In this document: piece after piece, positions 8,106 through 15,460 of the stretch
How positions within the stretch are numbered: the first letter of the stretch is position 1
Layout of the letters: every line of letters begins with the position of its first letter
From: UBA3537 sp965657165
GTDB lineage: Bacteria > Bacteroidota > Bacteroidia > Flavobacteriales > Flavobacteriaceae
Assembly: GCA_965657165.1 (NCBI GenBank)
Contig: CBFHNG010000018.1
Coordinates: forward strand, 1-35,556
Reading direction: 5' to 3'
Length of the DNA: 35,556 nucleotides
Made by a program: the position numbers and the translations under genes
The notes under the pieces: model-generated
What the model was told of the DNA's origin: nothing
What the model saw: only the letters and a program-made list of their open reading frames with translations
Database searches by the model: none

Positions 8106-8756
8106 ATGACAGCCTTAACAGACCAACTCGAATACAATACTGAACGCGAACATCTTATCATTCCAGAATATGGGCGACATATTCAAAAAATGATTAATCA
8201 TGCCGTCGCTCAAGACTCCAAAGATGAAAGAAATAGACTGGCCAAAGCCATCATTTCTGTTATGGGTAATATGCAACCACATTTGCGTGATGTCCCTGAT
8301 TTTCAGCACAAACTGTGGGACCAGCTTTTTATTATGTCTGGTTTTCAACTCGATGCCGATTCTCCTTTTGAAAAACCATCGGAGGAAATATTAAACACAA
8401 AACCCGATCCATTACACTATCCACAAAACTATCCTAAGTATCGTTTTTATGGGAACAATATCAAAACAATGATTGATGTGGCGTCATCTTGGGAAGAAGG
8501 TGAAATGAAAAATGCTTTAATCATCACCATTGCCAATCATATGAAAAAATCTTTTTTAAACTGGAACAAAGATACTGTTGAAGATATTGTTATTTTAAAT
8601 CACCTTTATGAGCTGTCTAATGGAACTATTGATATTAGAAAAACAGAAGAAAAATTGGCCGATTCTGCGACATTGATTAAAATGCAAAATAAGAAGAACA
8701 ATTACAAGAAATCACATAAATCGAAAAAGAATAATCGAAACCGAAAGCGTTACTAA
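8106..8756 (+). CDS. DUF4290 family protein
   Basis: A 216-residue protein starting MTALTDQLEYNTEREHLIIP, followed by EYGRHIQKMINHA. It matches DUF4290, a Bacteroidota family commonly placed directly before murA. The body is mostly helical with no catalytic motif I recognise. The last 25 residues are very basic and Asn/Lys-rich (KKNNYKKSHKSKKNNRNRKR), suggesting nucleic-acid or ribosome binding, which is inference. murA follows after 42 bases, so the two are probably one operon. A 7-base near-match to the -7 element (TACTTTG, 8074-8080) lies 25 bases before the ATG. Confidence 0.88.
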   Translation: MTALTDQLEYNTEREHLIIPEYGRHIQKMINHAVAQDSKDERNRLAKAIISVMGNMQPHLRDVPDFQHKLWDQLFIMSGFQLDADSPFEKPSEEILNTKPDPLHYPQNYPKYRFYGNNIKTMIDVASSWEEGEMKNALIITIANHMKKSFLNWNKDTVEDIVILNHLYELSNGTIDIRKTEEKLADSATLIKMQNKKNNYKKSHKSKKNNRNRKRY

Positions 8757-8798
8757 AAAAGACAAAACAACAACAACTAATCACCAAAAACATCTCCA

Positions 8799-10112
8799 TT
8801 GAAGTCATTTAAAATTGAAGGCGGTCATCAACTCAAGGGATCTATCCAACCACAAGGAGCAAAGAACGAAGCACTACAAATTTTATGTGCTGTTTTGCTG
8901 ACTTCGGAAAAAGTTACCATTCACAATATTCCAAATATTATTGACGTCAACAAACTGATTCGTTTGTTAGGGAAATTAGGTGTATCTGTAGAGCAATTAT
9001 CGGAAAGTACATATACTTTTCAAGCCAATAATATCGATTTAAAGTACCTAGAATCTGCGGAATTTAAAGTTGATGGAGCAGGGCTAAGAGGTTCAATTAT
9101 GATTGTAGGCCCCATGCTTACCCGTTTTGGAAAAGGTTATATCCCAAAACCTGGAGGCGATAAAATTGGGCGTAGACGTTTAGACACACATTTTGAAGGT
9201 TTTATTAAACTGGGTGCATCATTTCGATACAACAAAGAAGACTATTTTTATGGCGTTGAATCCGACCAACTTCAAGGAACATACATGCTTTTGGATGAAG
9301 CTTCTGTAACAGGAACAGCCAATATAGTAATGGCAGCTGTATTGGCAAATGGAACGACTACAATTTACAATGCAGCTTGTGAGCCTTATTTACAACAACT
9401 TTGCAAAATGCTGAACAGAATGGGTGCAAAAATTAGTGGTATAGGGTCTAATCTTCTTACTATTGAAGGAGTAGATTCACTTGGTGGTACCGAACATACT
9501 ATGCTTCCAGATATGATTGAAATTGGAAGTTGGATTGGACTTGCTGCAATGACAAAAAGTGAGCTCACTATAAAAAATGTAAGTTGGGACGATTTGGGAG
9601 TTATTCCAAACGTTTTTAGGAAATTAGGAATAACAATCGAACGCAAAGATGACGATATTTTTATTCCTGCTCACAAAGACGGATATGAAGTTCAAAACTA
9701 TATAGACGGATCTATTTTAACAATTTCTGATGCCCCTTGGCCAGGATTTACACCTGATCTTTTGAGTATTATTTTAGTCGTAGCCACACAAGCACGCGGT
9801 AGTGTACTCATTCACCAAAAAATGTTTGAAAGCCGTCTATTTTTTGTAGACAAACTCATTGATATGGGAGCAAAAGTAATTCTTTGTGATCCTCATAGAG
9901 CGTCGGTCATTGGACATGATTTTAAATCTCAATTAAAAGCGACAACAATGACCTCTCCAGATATAAGAGCAGGAATATCATTGCTTATTGCTGCCCTCTC
10001 TGCAAAAGGGACTTCAACAATTCATAATATCGAACAAATTGATCGAGGTTATCAATACATTGATGAGCGTCTAAAGGCTATTGGTGCTAAAATTGAGCGT
10101 ATCGAAGCATAG
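8799..10112 (+). CDS. murA: UDP-N-acetylglucosamine 1-carboxyvinyltransferase (Asp-type MurA)
   Basis: A 437-residue EPSP-synthase-fold enzyme for the first committed step of peptidoglycan synthesis, transferring enolpyruvate from PEP to UDP-GlcNAc. Visible are GAKNEAL (Lys22-Asn23), RGSIMIVGPMLTRFGKG and PKPGGDKIGRRRLDTH. In E. coli MurA the loop has Cys115, the residue alkylated by fosfomycin; here the position is Asp121, the state known to make MurA insensitive. Other conserved segments are EASVTGTANIVMAA and DIRAGISLLIAALSA. The start is TTG at 8799: the family N-terminus (KSFKIEGGHQLKGSIQPQ) begins immediately and no ATG is available in frame nearby. It probably shares an operon with the DUF4290 gene and is convergent with the CPD photolyase gene, 9 bases apart. 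Confidence 0.96.
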   Translation: MKSFKIEGGHQLKGSIQPQGAKNEALQILCAVLLTSEKVTIHNIPNIIDVNKLIRLLGKLGVSVEQLSESTYTFQANNIDLKYLESAEFKVDGAGLRGSIMIVGPMLTRFGKGYIPKPGGDKIGRRRLDTHFEGFIKLGASFRYNKEDYFYGVESDQLQGTYMLLDEASVTGTANIVMAAVLANGTTTIYNAACEPYLQQLCKMLNRMGAKISGIGSNLLTIEGVDSLGGTEHTMLPDMIEIGSWIGLAAMTKSELTIKNVSWDDLGVIPNVFRKLGITIERKDDDIFIPAHKDGYEVQNYIDGSILTISDAPWPGFTPDLLSIILVVATQARGSVLIHQKMFESRLFFVDKLIDMGAKVILCDPHRASVIGHDFKSQLKATTMTSPDIRAGISLLIAALSAKGTSTIHNIEQIDRGYQYIDERLKAIGAKIERIEA

Positions 10113-10121
10113 ATACACTTC

Positions 10122-11423
10122 TTACTTATTCAGTGCTTTTTTATAGGTTTCCAAACATCGTTCTCTTGCAAACTTATGCTCTACAATAGGAAGGGGGTAT
10201 TCAAAGCCTTCATATTCAGGTATCCACTTTTTGATGTATTTATGATCCTTATCAAATTTTGTAATCTGTGTTGTGGGATTAAATATTCTAAAATAAGGAG
10301 CAGCATCTACACCACAACCGGCGACCCATTGCCAATTACTTACATTACTTGATAATTCAAAATCATGAAGTTTTTGGGCAAAGTAGGCCTCTCCCCAACG
10401 CCAATCAATCAGTAAATGTTTGCATAAAAAACTTCCGACAAGCATACGCACTCTGTTGTGCATAAACCCTGTTTCATTCAACTCACGCATACCCGCATCT
10501 ACAAGAGGATAACCTGTTTTACCAGCACACCATTTTTCAAATTCTTCTTGGTTATTTCGCCATTGTATAGCATCATATTGTGGCTTAAAACTTTTGGAAA
10601 CTGTATGAGGAAAATGCCAAAGTATTTGCATAAAAAACTCACGCCAAATGAGTTCTTTTAGGAAAGTGATATTCACTCTCTTTCTTGCTTTTAAAACAAT
10701 TTCACGTACACTTACAGTTCCAAATCGTAAATGAGGCCCAAGTCTTGAAGTTCCTGCAACAGAGGGTGTATTTCGTTGTTCTTCATACAAATCAATCAAA
10801 TTATTATCTAATGTGTATTGTGTAATTTTAACTTTTGATGGTACAAATCCCATGGCATTCAATTCTACCCAAATTGGAGTTTTAACTTTTGTACAATGCT
10901 CTAAAAGTGTTTCGCTAGAGTAGGGCGCTATGTAATCTTCTTTAAATAAACTCAACCATTTTTTTGAATAAGGGGTATAGACTTTATAGGGCAAACCATC
11001 GTCCTTTGTAACCTCATTTTTTTCAAAAATCACTTGGTCTTTGTAGGTGTTGAATTCGATTTTATGCCCTTTCAGAAATGCAGCAATACTTTGGTCTCTT
11101 TGGAGTGCATAGGGCTCATAATCATGATTAGTGTATACCGCTTGAATGTTGATGTCTTTGATTAATTTTTGAAATATATCCAAAGGTTTGCCATAATAGG
11201 TTTGAATAGCTGTATTGTACTTTTCTAGTGTTTTATTGAGTGTTTTTAATTGATTATAAATAAAATCAACTCTAGCATCGTCTTCAGGTAAATTATCGAG
11301 AATTTCAGGATCGAAAATAAAAATGAGAAGTACATTTTTATGATGCTTTAGGGCTTTATACAACCCATGTTGATCATGCAAGCGCAGATCTCTTCTAAAC
11401 CAAAATAACGCTGTTGGATTCAT
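10122..11423 (-). CDS. phr: Class I CPD photolyase
   Basis: A 433-residue FAD enzyme that splits cyclobutane pyrimidine dimers using blue/near-UV light. The antenna-binding Rossmann domain starts ALFWFRRDLRLHDQHGLYKA. The FAD domain contains GTSRLGPHLRFGTVSVREI, ELIWREFFMQILWHFP, TGYPLVDAGMRELNETG, MHNRVRMLVGSFL and the class I signature NWQWVAGCGVDAAPYFRIFN, which holds the flavin-contacting Asn and a Trp of the electron-transfer chain. Length is near the 470-residue norm. It is last in operon A and overlaps the SRPBCC gene by 4 bases. folE in the same operon supplies the pterin route to the MTHF antenna that many class I enzymes bind. The antenna actually used here cannot be read from sequence. 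Confidence 0.95.
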   Translation of the reverse strand: MNPTALFWFRRDLRLHDQHGLYKALKHHKNVLLIFIFDPEILDNLPEDDARVDFIYNQLKTLNKTLEKYNTAIQTYYGKPLDIFQKLIKDINIQAVYTNHDYEPYALQRDQSIAAFLKGHKIEFNTYKDQVIFEKNEVTKDDGLPYKVYTPYSKKWLSLFKEDYIAPYSSETLLEHCTKVKTPIWVELNAMGFVPSKVKITQYTLDNNLIDLYEEQRNTPSVAGTSRLGPHLRFGTVSVREIVLKARKRVNITFLKELIWREFFMQILWHFPHTVSKSFKPQYDAIQWRNNQEEFEKWCAGKTGYPLVDAGMRELNETGFMHNRVRMLVGSFLCKHLLIDWRWGEAYFAQKLHDFELSSNVSNWQWVAGCGVDAAPYFRIFNPTTQITKFDKDHKYIKKWIPEYEGFEYPLPIVEHKFARERCLETYKKALNK

Positions 11424-11887
11424 GATTCAAAAGGACCAAAAAGTTCAATAAGTTTCTTGTGACGATAATCAAAAATCTCTTTTAATTTTGGTTTTACCAT
11501 AATAGGATGGGCTAGTCTGCCCAACAGTCCAAAAGGGAGTTTATAATCTACAATATCTTCCATTTCGACACCACCATTAATTGGGCGAATAAAATGTTTA
11601 TGATGCCACAAGGCGTATGGGCCAAAACGTTGTTCGTCTACAAAATAGGCCTTGTCTTTGACATGTGTAATTTCAGTTACCCATTTAGTTTTTATGCCTA
11701 AAACAGGTGTTACAATATATTGAATAATTTGTCCAGGAAACATTTCACGGTCTGCTCCAGACAGGATATGAAACCCCATGTAATCTGGTGTTATAGTTTT
11801 TAAATTTTCTGGGCTGGACAAAAATTGCCAAGCTTCGTCAACAGAAATTGGAAGATTCTGCTTTGTGTGTAAGGTATATATTTTCAT
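11420..11887 (-). CDS. SRPBCC family protein (photolyase operon)
   Basis: A 155-residue single-domain START/Bet v1-like protein beginning MKIYTLHTKQNLPISVDEAW and containing FLSSPENLKTITPDYMGF. It also has the FGPYALWHHKHFIRP and VDYKLPFGLLGRLAHP segments typical of SRPBCC proteins annotated as cell-division-inhibitor-like. It probably binds a hydrophobic ligand; the ligand is unknown. The ATG abuts the tspO stop (TAGATG) and the 3' end overlaps the photolyase start by 4 bases, so translation is probably coupled to both. SRPBCC genes next to photolyases are seen in other bacteria, from general knowledge. Confidence 0.87.
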   Translation of the reverse strand: MKIYTLHTKQNLPISVDEAWQFLSSPENLKTITPDYMGFHILSGADREMFPGQIIQYIVTPVLGIKTKWVTEITHVKDKAYFVDEQRFGPYALWHHKHFIRPINGGVEMEDIVDYKLPFGLLGRLAHPIMVKPKLKEIFDYRHKKLIELFGPFES

Positions 11888-12349
11888 CTAATTATAAAGT
11901 ACAATATATGCATTGAGTGATGTAGCCAACAATAGCCACAAACAATAGGGTAAAACAAAGTATCGATTATTGTTTAATGTAGATTTGAATGCAATTAAAA
12001 AGTAAAATGTAAGTAGGGTTAAAAGAATGATGATAAGAAGACCAAGACCTGTGAGGCGTTGATTAAAAAAAACGTAATTCCATGAAATGTTTAGCGCAAA
12101 TTGTATAGCAAACAATAGGGATGCTTTTTTTAGATTTTCGTTTTGAATAACAAAAGTCATAAACACAGAAAAGAAAATCATAACACATGTCCAAGCCGCT
12201 CCAAACACCCATCCCATTGGAGTCCACGGTGCCTGATTTAGAGAAGTATACCACAAGGACTGTGGCCCATTATCCATCAACAAAGTACCAATCCCAAGAG
12301 CTCCAAAATTTAGAACTAAAAACAGAATTAATGTTGCGGCAAATCTCAT
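11888..12349 (-). CDS. tspO: TspO/MBR family tryptophan-rich sensory protein
   Basis: A 153-residue inner-membrane protein with five hydrophobic helices. It has the TspO signatures WYTSLNQAPWTPMGWVFGAAW in pieces, NISWNYVFFNQRLTGLGL and CLWLLLATSLNAYIVLYN. TspO binds porphyrins and cholesterol-like ligands and in bacteria is tied to tetrapyrrole, light and oxygen responses, including photodegradation of protoporphyrin. Its place in an operon with photolyase and peroxidase genes fits control of photosensitising pigments, which is inference. It directly abuts the genes on both sides. Confidence 0.93.
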   Translation of the reverse strand: MRFAATLILFLVLNFGALGIGTLLMDNGPQSLWYTSLNQAPWTPMGWVFGAAWTCVMIFFSVFMTFVIQNENLKKASLLFAIQFALNISWNYVFFNQRLTGLGLLIIILLTLLTFYFLIAFKSTLNNNRYFVLPYCLWLLLATSLNAYIVLYN

Positions 12350-12517
12350 TTATTGATCTAATTTTTCAATTTGTGTTAAAACCTCTTGTGCTTCAGCATA
12401 TTTTGCATCACTAGCCGCACGGTCTACTGATGACAAATTGTGCCATTCTGCCATTAGCTTTTTATAGCGGTCTTGTAATTTTTCAGTTTTGGTTTTTCTT
12501 TTAAATAATCCAAACAT
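12350..12517 (-). CDS. Lacal_2735-type small protein
   Basis: A 55-residue frame read from ATG 12517: MFGLFKRKTKTEKL, then QDRYKKLMAEWHNLSSVDRA, then ASDAKYAEAQEVLTQIEKLD. It matches the small flavobacterial family named Lacal_2735: an N-terminal MFGLFK basic patch followed by two predicted helices with Ser-x-Asp-Arg-x-x-Ser-Asp between them. No function is known. The stop abuts the tspO ATG and the start lies 2 bases after the glutathione peroxidase stop, so it is embedded in operon A. The N-terminal GLF plus Lys/Arg could contact membrane or nucleic acid, which is inference. Confidence 0.88.
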   Translation of the reverse strand: MFGLFKRKTKTEKLQDRYKKLMAEWHNLSSVDRAASDAKYAEAQEVLTQIEKLDQ

Positions 12518-12519
12518 TG

Positions 12520-13068
12520 TTATTGAATTAACTTTGTGATTTTACTACTCATTGGTTTGGTCATCGAATAAAAATAATCAATATACTCGCCGTTTCGTCC
12601 AATGACGTACTTCTGAAAATTCCACTTTACAGAAGTGTTGTTTTTTCCGTTTAAATCCTTATTTGTTAGCCAATTATACAAAGGATGTTTGTCTTTTCCT
12701 TTCACCTTTATTTTTTCAGTCATTAAAAAAGTAACCCCATAATTTTTTTGACAAAACGATTGAATTTGTGCTGAATTTCCAGGTTCTTGACTTCCAAATT
12801 GATTACAAGGAACACCAATGACCATCAAGTCATTTTTGTAAGTATCATACAGCTTTTGAAGTCCCTCGTATTGATTTGTAAAACCACACTCAGACGCAAC
12901 ATTTACAAACAAAATATATTTTCCTTGGAAAGTCTTTAAATCTATTGGTGAGCCATCTAAGGCATTGATTTTTATATCATAAATACTCATAGTTGTTGTG
13001 TGTTGTGCTTTTGCTTGTTGTAATGTTAACAAAAGGGTTATTAGAATAGGTAGTTTAAGTTTTTTCAT
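12520..13068 (-). CDS. Glutathione peroxidase family protein, exported or lipid-anchor-less
   Basis: A 182-residue thiol peroxidase of the GPx family, reducing peroxides with thioredoxin- or glutathione-type donors. The N-terminal 21 residues (MKKLKLPILITLLLTLQQAK) look like a signal peptide, suggesting a periplasmic site. Active-site residues are Cys61 in NVASECGFTNQY (Cys, codon TGT, not selenocysteine), Gln94 in NQFGSQEPG and Trp149-Asn150 in VKWNFQKY. Cys106 (SFCQKNYG) is placed as the resolving Cys of thioredoxin-dependent members. It lies 1 base after the SDR stop and 2 bases before the next gene, within operon A. The context fits detoxifying light-generated peroxides. Confidence 0.93.
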   Translation of the reverse strand: MKKLKLPILITLLLTLQQAKAQHTTTMSIYDIKINALDGSPIDLKTFQGKYILFVNVASECGFTNQYEGLQKLYDTYKNDLMVIGVPCNQFGSQEPGNSAQIQSFCQKNYGVTFLMTEKIKVKGKDKHPLYNWLTNKDLNGKNNTSVKWNFQKYVIGRNGEYIDYFYSMTKPMSSKITKLIQ

Positions 13069-13069
13069 A

Positions 13070-13753
13070 TCATACTTTTAATGAAACAATTCCACAATCC
13101 AGTTTAAAAACTTGACCTGAAATTGATTTTGAAACATCAGAAATTAAATATTCAACCATTGCAGCAACTTCGCTAGGTTCCAAGAATTTTTTTAATGGGT
13201 GTCTTTGTATAGTGTTTTCAATCATACGCTCATTGCGTAGCAATTTTGCGGCCAGATCTGTTTGTGTGATTGTAGGTGCAATGGCATTAACCCTTACTTT
13301 TGGGGCGAGATCTGCTGCAACTGATTTCATAAGGCCTTCCACAGCGGATTTTGCTGTCGAAACGCTTGCATGAAAAGGCATACCCATGGCTGTAGCAACT
13401 GTACTGAAAAGTACAATCGACCCCGATTCTGATTTCATAAGTGCAGGTGAATAGGCCTGAATACTTTTTATTGCACCAATAACATTAATTTCAAAATCAG
13501 TTCTAAAATCGTCTAAACTTAACCGCTTAAATGGTTTTAAATTGATGCTCCCAGGGCAGTATATTAAACCATCTGCAACTTCAATATTTGGAAGTTCATC
13601 AGAAAGTACGTCACAGCTGTAATGCGTTAAATTCGAATGATCGAAATCTGGTGCATTCCTACTGATGTTAATCAACTTATTATGAGGTAAAAGCGCTTCA
13701 AGTGTTGATCTACCAATCCCTCGACTCCCGCCGACAATAATGATTGTTTTCAT
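13070..13753 (-). CDS. SDR family oxidoreductase lacking the catalytic Tyr
   Basis: A 227-residue short-chain dehydrogenase/reductase. The NAD(P)-binding motif GGSRGIGRSTLEALL starts at residue 8; the NVIGA segment and catalytic Ser117 (LFSTVA) are present. The usual YxxxK motif is altered: in MPFHASVSTAKSAVEGLMKS Lys135 is retained but the position 4 before it is Val131, not Tyr. His128 lies nearby. SDRs with this HAS-x-x-x-AK pattern recur near photolyase genes in my general knowledge, but I cannot cite a substrate. The ATG overlaps the 74-residue gene by 4 bases. It is in operon A. Confidence 0.88.
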   Translation of the reverse strand: MKTIIIVGGSRGIGRSTLEALLPHNKLINISRNAPDFDHSNLTHYSCDVLSDELPNIEVADGLIYCPGSINLKPFKRLSLDDFRTDFEINVIGAIKSIQAYSPALMKSESGSIVLFSTVATAMGMPFHASVSTAKSAVEGLMKSVAADLAPKVRVNAIAPTITQTDLAAKLLRNERMIENTIQRHPLKKFLEPSEVAAMVEYLISDVSKSISGQVFKLDCGIVSLKV

Positions 13754-13974
13754 GATGTTAGAGGTCTTCCTTTTAGGCGTTTTTCAATTTTTTGTTTTAC
13801 GACCGTCAATTCTTTCATCAAATCCATCAATTTTGGGTCTTTGTTTGATTTGTAGATTTCATTGATTCCAAGAATTAAAGCTTTAACTTCCCTTGAAGCT
13901 TCGATTCTTTCGCTTGTATTTTTAAATTTTAAACTTCTGTTTAAAAATTCTTCTCCTTTTTGTACTGTACTCAT
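13750..13974 (-). CDS. Small helical protein, unknown function
   Basis: A 74-residue hydrophilic protein (start MSTVQKGEEFLNRSLKFKNT), predicted to be two amphipathic helices with an ASREVKALILGINEIYKS core and a basic end (KQKIEKRLKGRPLTS). It has no signal peptide, membrane segment or catalytic motif. It lies 1 base after folE and overlaps the SDR gene by 4 bases, so it is a genuine operon member. I recognise only that similar small proteins occur in flavobacterial photolyase operons; the function is unknown. Confidence 0.8.
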   Translation of the reverse strand: MSTVQKGEEFLNRSLKFKNTSERIEASREVKALILGINEIYKSNKDPKLMDLMKELTVVKQKIEKRLKGRPLTS

Positions 13975-13975
13975 G

Positions 13976-14659
13976 TTATGAATTTATATAATTATTGAGC
14001 TCTGCAATTTTTGCTGAGCTGGTAAATGCACCGCTATAAAAAGCAGAGACTGTTGATGACGTTTCGTCTTTTATTCCTCTAGACGAAACGCAAAGATGTT
14101 TGGCGTCTATTATAACAGCAACATCGTTGGTTCCTAATATGGTTTTCAATTCCTCACCAATTTGATTGGTTAAACGCTCTTGAACTTGTGGGCGTTTTGC
14201 AAAATATTGTACAATTCTATTGAGCTTTGATAGTCCAATGACTTTTCCAGAAGAAATGTAAGCAACATGTGCTTTACCTATTATGGGAACAAAGTGATGC
14301 TCGCAATTGGAATAAAATGTTATATTTTTTTCTACCAGCATCTGATTGTATTGATATTTGTTATCAAACAAAGCTATTTCAGGTTTATTTTTTGGATTTA
14401 ATCCAGAAAATATTTCGTCGATATACATTTTCGCAACACGATCTGGAGTACCTTTTAAAGAATCATCGTCTAAATCTAAACCCATGACATTCATGATTTC
14501 CTCAAATAGAATAGAAATCTTTTTCTTTTTTTCACTGTCACTCATTAAAAAGGCATCTTTTTTTATTGGGGTTTCAAGCCCAGTGTAAAGATGATCATCT
14601 CCAATTTCATAGTGAGAAAATCCATTGATGCTTTTTGTTTTTGTGGTCTTTGTATTCAT
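13976..14659 (-). CDS. folE: GTP cyclohydrolase I
   Basis: A 227-residue enzyme converting GTP to dihydroneopterin triphosphate, entry to folate and pterin synthesis. Zinc ligands by comparison with E. coli Cys110/His113/Cys181 are Cys119 and His122 (SNCEHHFVPIIGKAH) and Cys190 (KHLCVSSRG). GTP-binding segments are GLSKLNRIVQYFAKRPQVQE and DETSSTVSAFYSG. The in-frame extension up to 14782 is rejected: it would overlap the TIGR03643 gene by 116 bases, whereas ATG 14659 lies 7 bases after that gene's stop and starts the family-like N-terminus. Its setting in a photolyase operon suggests extra pterin/MTHF for antennas of the photolyase and cryptochrome DASH, which is inference. Confidence 0.95.
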   Translation of the reverse strand: MNTKTTKTKSINGFSHYEIGDDHLYTGLETPIKKDAFLMSDSEKKKKISILFEEIMNVMGLDLDDDSLKGTPDRVAKMYIDEIFSGLNPKNKPEIALFDNKYQYNQMLVEKNITFYSNCEHHFVPIIGKAHVAYISSGKVIGLSKLNRIVQYFAKRPQVQERLTNQIGEELKTILGTNDVAVIIDAKHLCVSSRGIKDETSSTVSAFYSGAFTSSAKIAELNNYINS

Positions 14660-14666
14660 AATTGTG

Positions 14667-14939
14667 TTAACGTTTTGATATTTTATTATTTGAAATTGAG
14701 CGCTGTCTACTGCATTTGAATCGCCCAGACTCAAAAACACGTAATTTCTGATGTTTGGTCTTTCTTCCCTGAACTCGTGCACGCCAATGTCTAAAGCTCT
14801 TTGGTTTCATTTGGTTTCGCATCAACGCAATAACTTGCTGTTCCGACAATCCAAATTGAAATTTAATGGCGTCAAAAGTGGTGCGATCCTCCCAAGCCAT
14901 TTCTATGATTCTATCTATTTCAACAGCTGTAAGCTTCAT
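14667..14939 (-). CDS. TIGR03643 family protein
   Basis: A 90-residue protein. The start (MKLTAVEIDRIIEMAWEDRT) is a helix-turn-helix-like region: TFDAIKFQFGLSEQQVIALM looks like a helix-turn-helix, followed by a basic RNQMKPKSFRHWRARVQGRK stretch. This is the signature of TIGR03643, a small family of unknown function often found close to DUF2256 and cryptochrome genes. The compact HTH-plus-basic layout would suit DNA binding, which is inference. It overlaps the 142-residue gene by 4 bases (ATGA) and lies 7 bases before folE. Both TIGR03643 and DUF2256 occur in this window, though in different operons. Confidence 0.9.
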   Translation of the reverse strand: MKLTAVEIDRIIEMAWEDRTTFDAIKFQFGLSEQQVIALMRNQMKPKSFRHWRARVQGRKTKHQKLRVFESGRFKCSRQRSISNNKISKR

Positions 14940-15364
14940 AATTGAGGTAAAATGTATTGTTGATCAAAATTTATTTTTTCATCCATCAAATTTTTGAAGA
15001 AAGATTTATTTTCCTTGAATGTTTTTGAATTTCTAAAGTGGATAAATTTTCCTTGCGCATGTATGCTTGTAAAATTTGTTTTGTAGAAAACCAATTGATA
15101 AAATGGTATGGCCCAAGTAAAATTTTTAAGACCTTTTGTGATATGAATTAGGATTCCTTTTTTTCGTAATTCGATATTCGCATAATTTATATCAGATGTA
15201 ATATTGGTTATATAGTTTAAATTTGGACTCAATTGATCTACGATCATTCGCTTTGAACCAACACCTCCACGCTTGAGTGCTTGCCATAAACTATAAGATT
15301 CACCCACAAATTCATCAATCAATGATTTGTGATCTTTATTGTAATGTGTTGTATCTAGAACCAT
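14936..15364 (-). CDS. Conserved protein of unknown function, first in operon A
   Basis: A 142-residue soluble protein, starting MVLDTTHYNKDHKSLIDEFV. It contains a Gly-rich SLWQALKRGGVGSKRMIVDQ segment, an alternating strand region (LIHITKGLKNFTWAIPFYQL) and a C-terminal helix. I recognise no domain; the strand pattern is reminiscent of a small PH-like barrel, a weak impression. It is the first gene of operon A, preceded by the shared TTAAACAAATATTAACA box and a TATGTTTG -7 element. It overlaps the TIGR03643 gene by 4 bases. Confidence 0.8.
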   Translation of the reverse strand: MVLDTTHYNKDHKSLIDEFVGESYSLWQALKRGGVGSKRMIVDQLSPNLNYITNITSDINYANIELRKKGILIHITKGLKNFTWAIPFYQLVFYKTNFTSIHAQGKFIHFRNSKTFKENKSFFKNLMDEKINFDQQYILPQL

Positions 15365-15385
15365 AGAAATCGTATGTGTTTATAC

Positions 15386-15393
15386 CAAACATA
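15386..15393 (-). promoter_or_regulatory. -7 element TATGTTTG for operon A
   Basis: A full TAnnTTTG match on the minus strand, 21 bases before the ATG at 15364. It could serve as the housekeeping promoter of operon A. The -33 region is not convincing. Confidence 0.5.
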
Positions 15394-15421
15394 CTCAATG
15401 TTGGACTATGAGTTGTTACAA

Positions 15422-15438
15422 TTAAACAAATATTAACA
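15422..15438 (-). promoter_or_regulatory. Shared light-module box upstream of operon A
   Basis: The plus strand reads TTAAACAAATATTAACA. It differs by one base from the box at 21074-21090 before operon B and is close to the box at 28761-28776 between blh and proteorhodopsin. On the minus strand it forms two direct half-sites, TGTTAA and TGTTTAA, starting 10 bases apart. It lies 58-74 bases before the first gene. Confidence 0.6.
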
Positions 15439-15460
15439 TTTTTAGTTTTTCCTTAACAGA

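Noticed and set aside
12886..12888. Selenocysteine in the glutathione peroxidase
   Set aside because: The active-site codon is TGT (Cys61), and no TGA interrupts the frame.
14660..14782. Longer N-terminus for folE
   Set aside because: It would overlap most of the TIGR03643 gene's 3' part, whereas ATG 14659 lies 7 bases after its stop.
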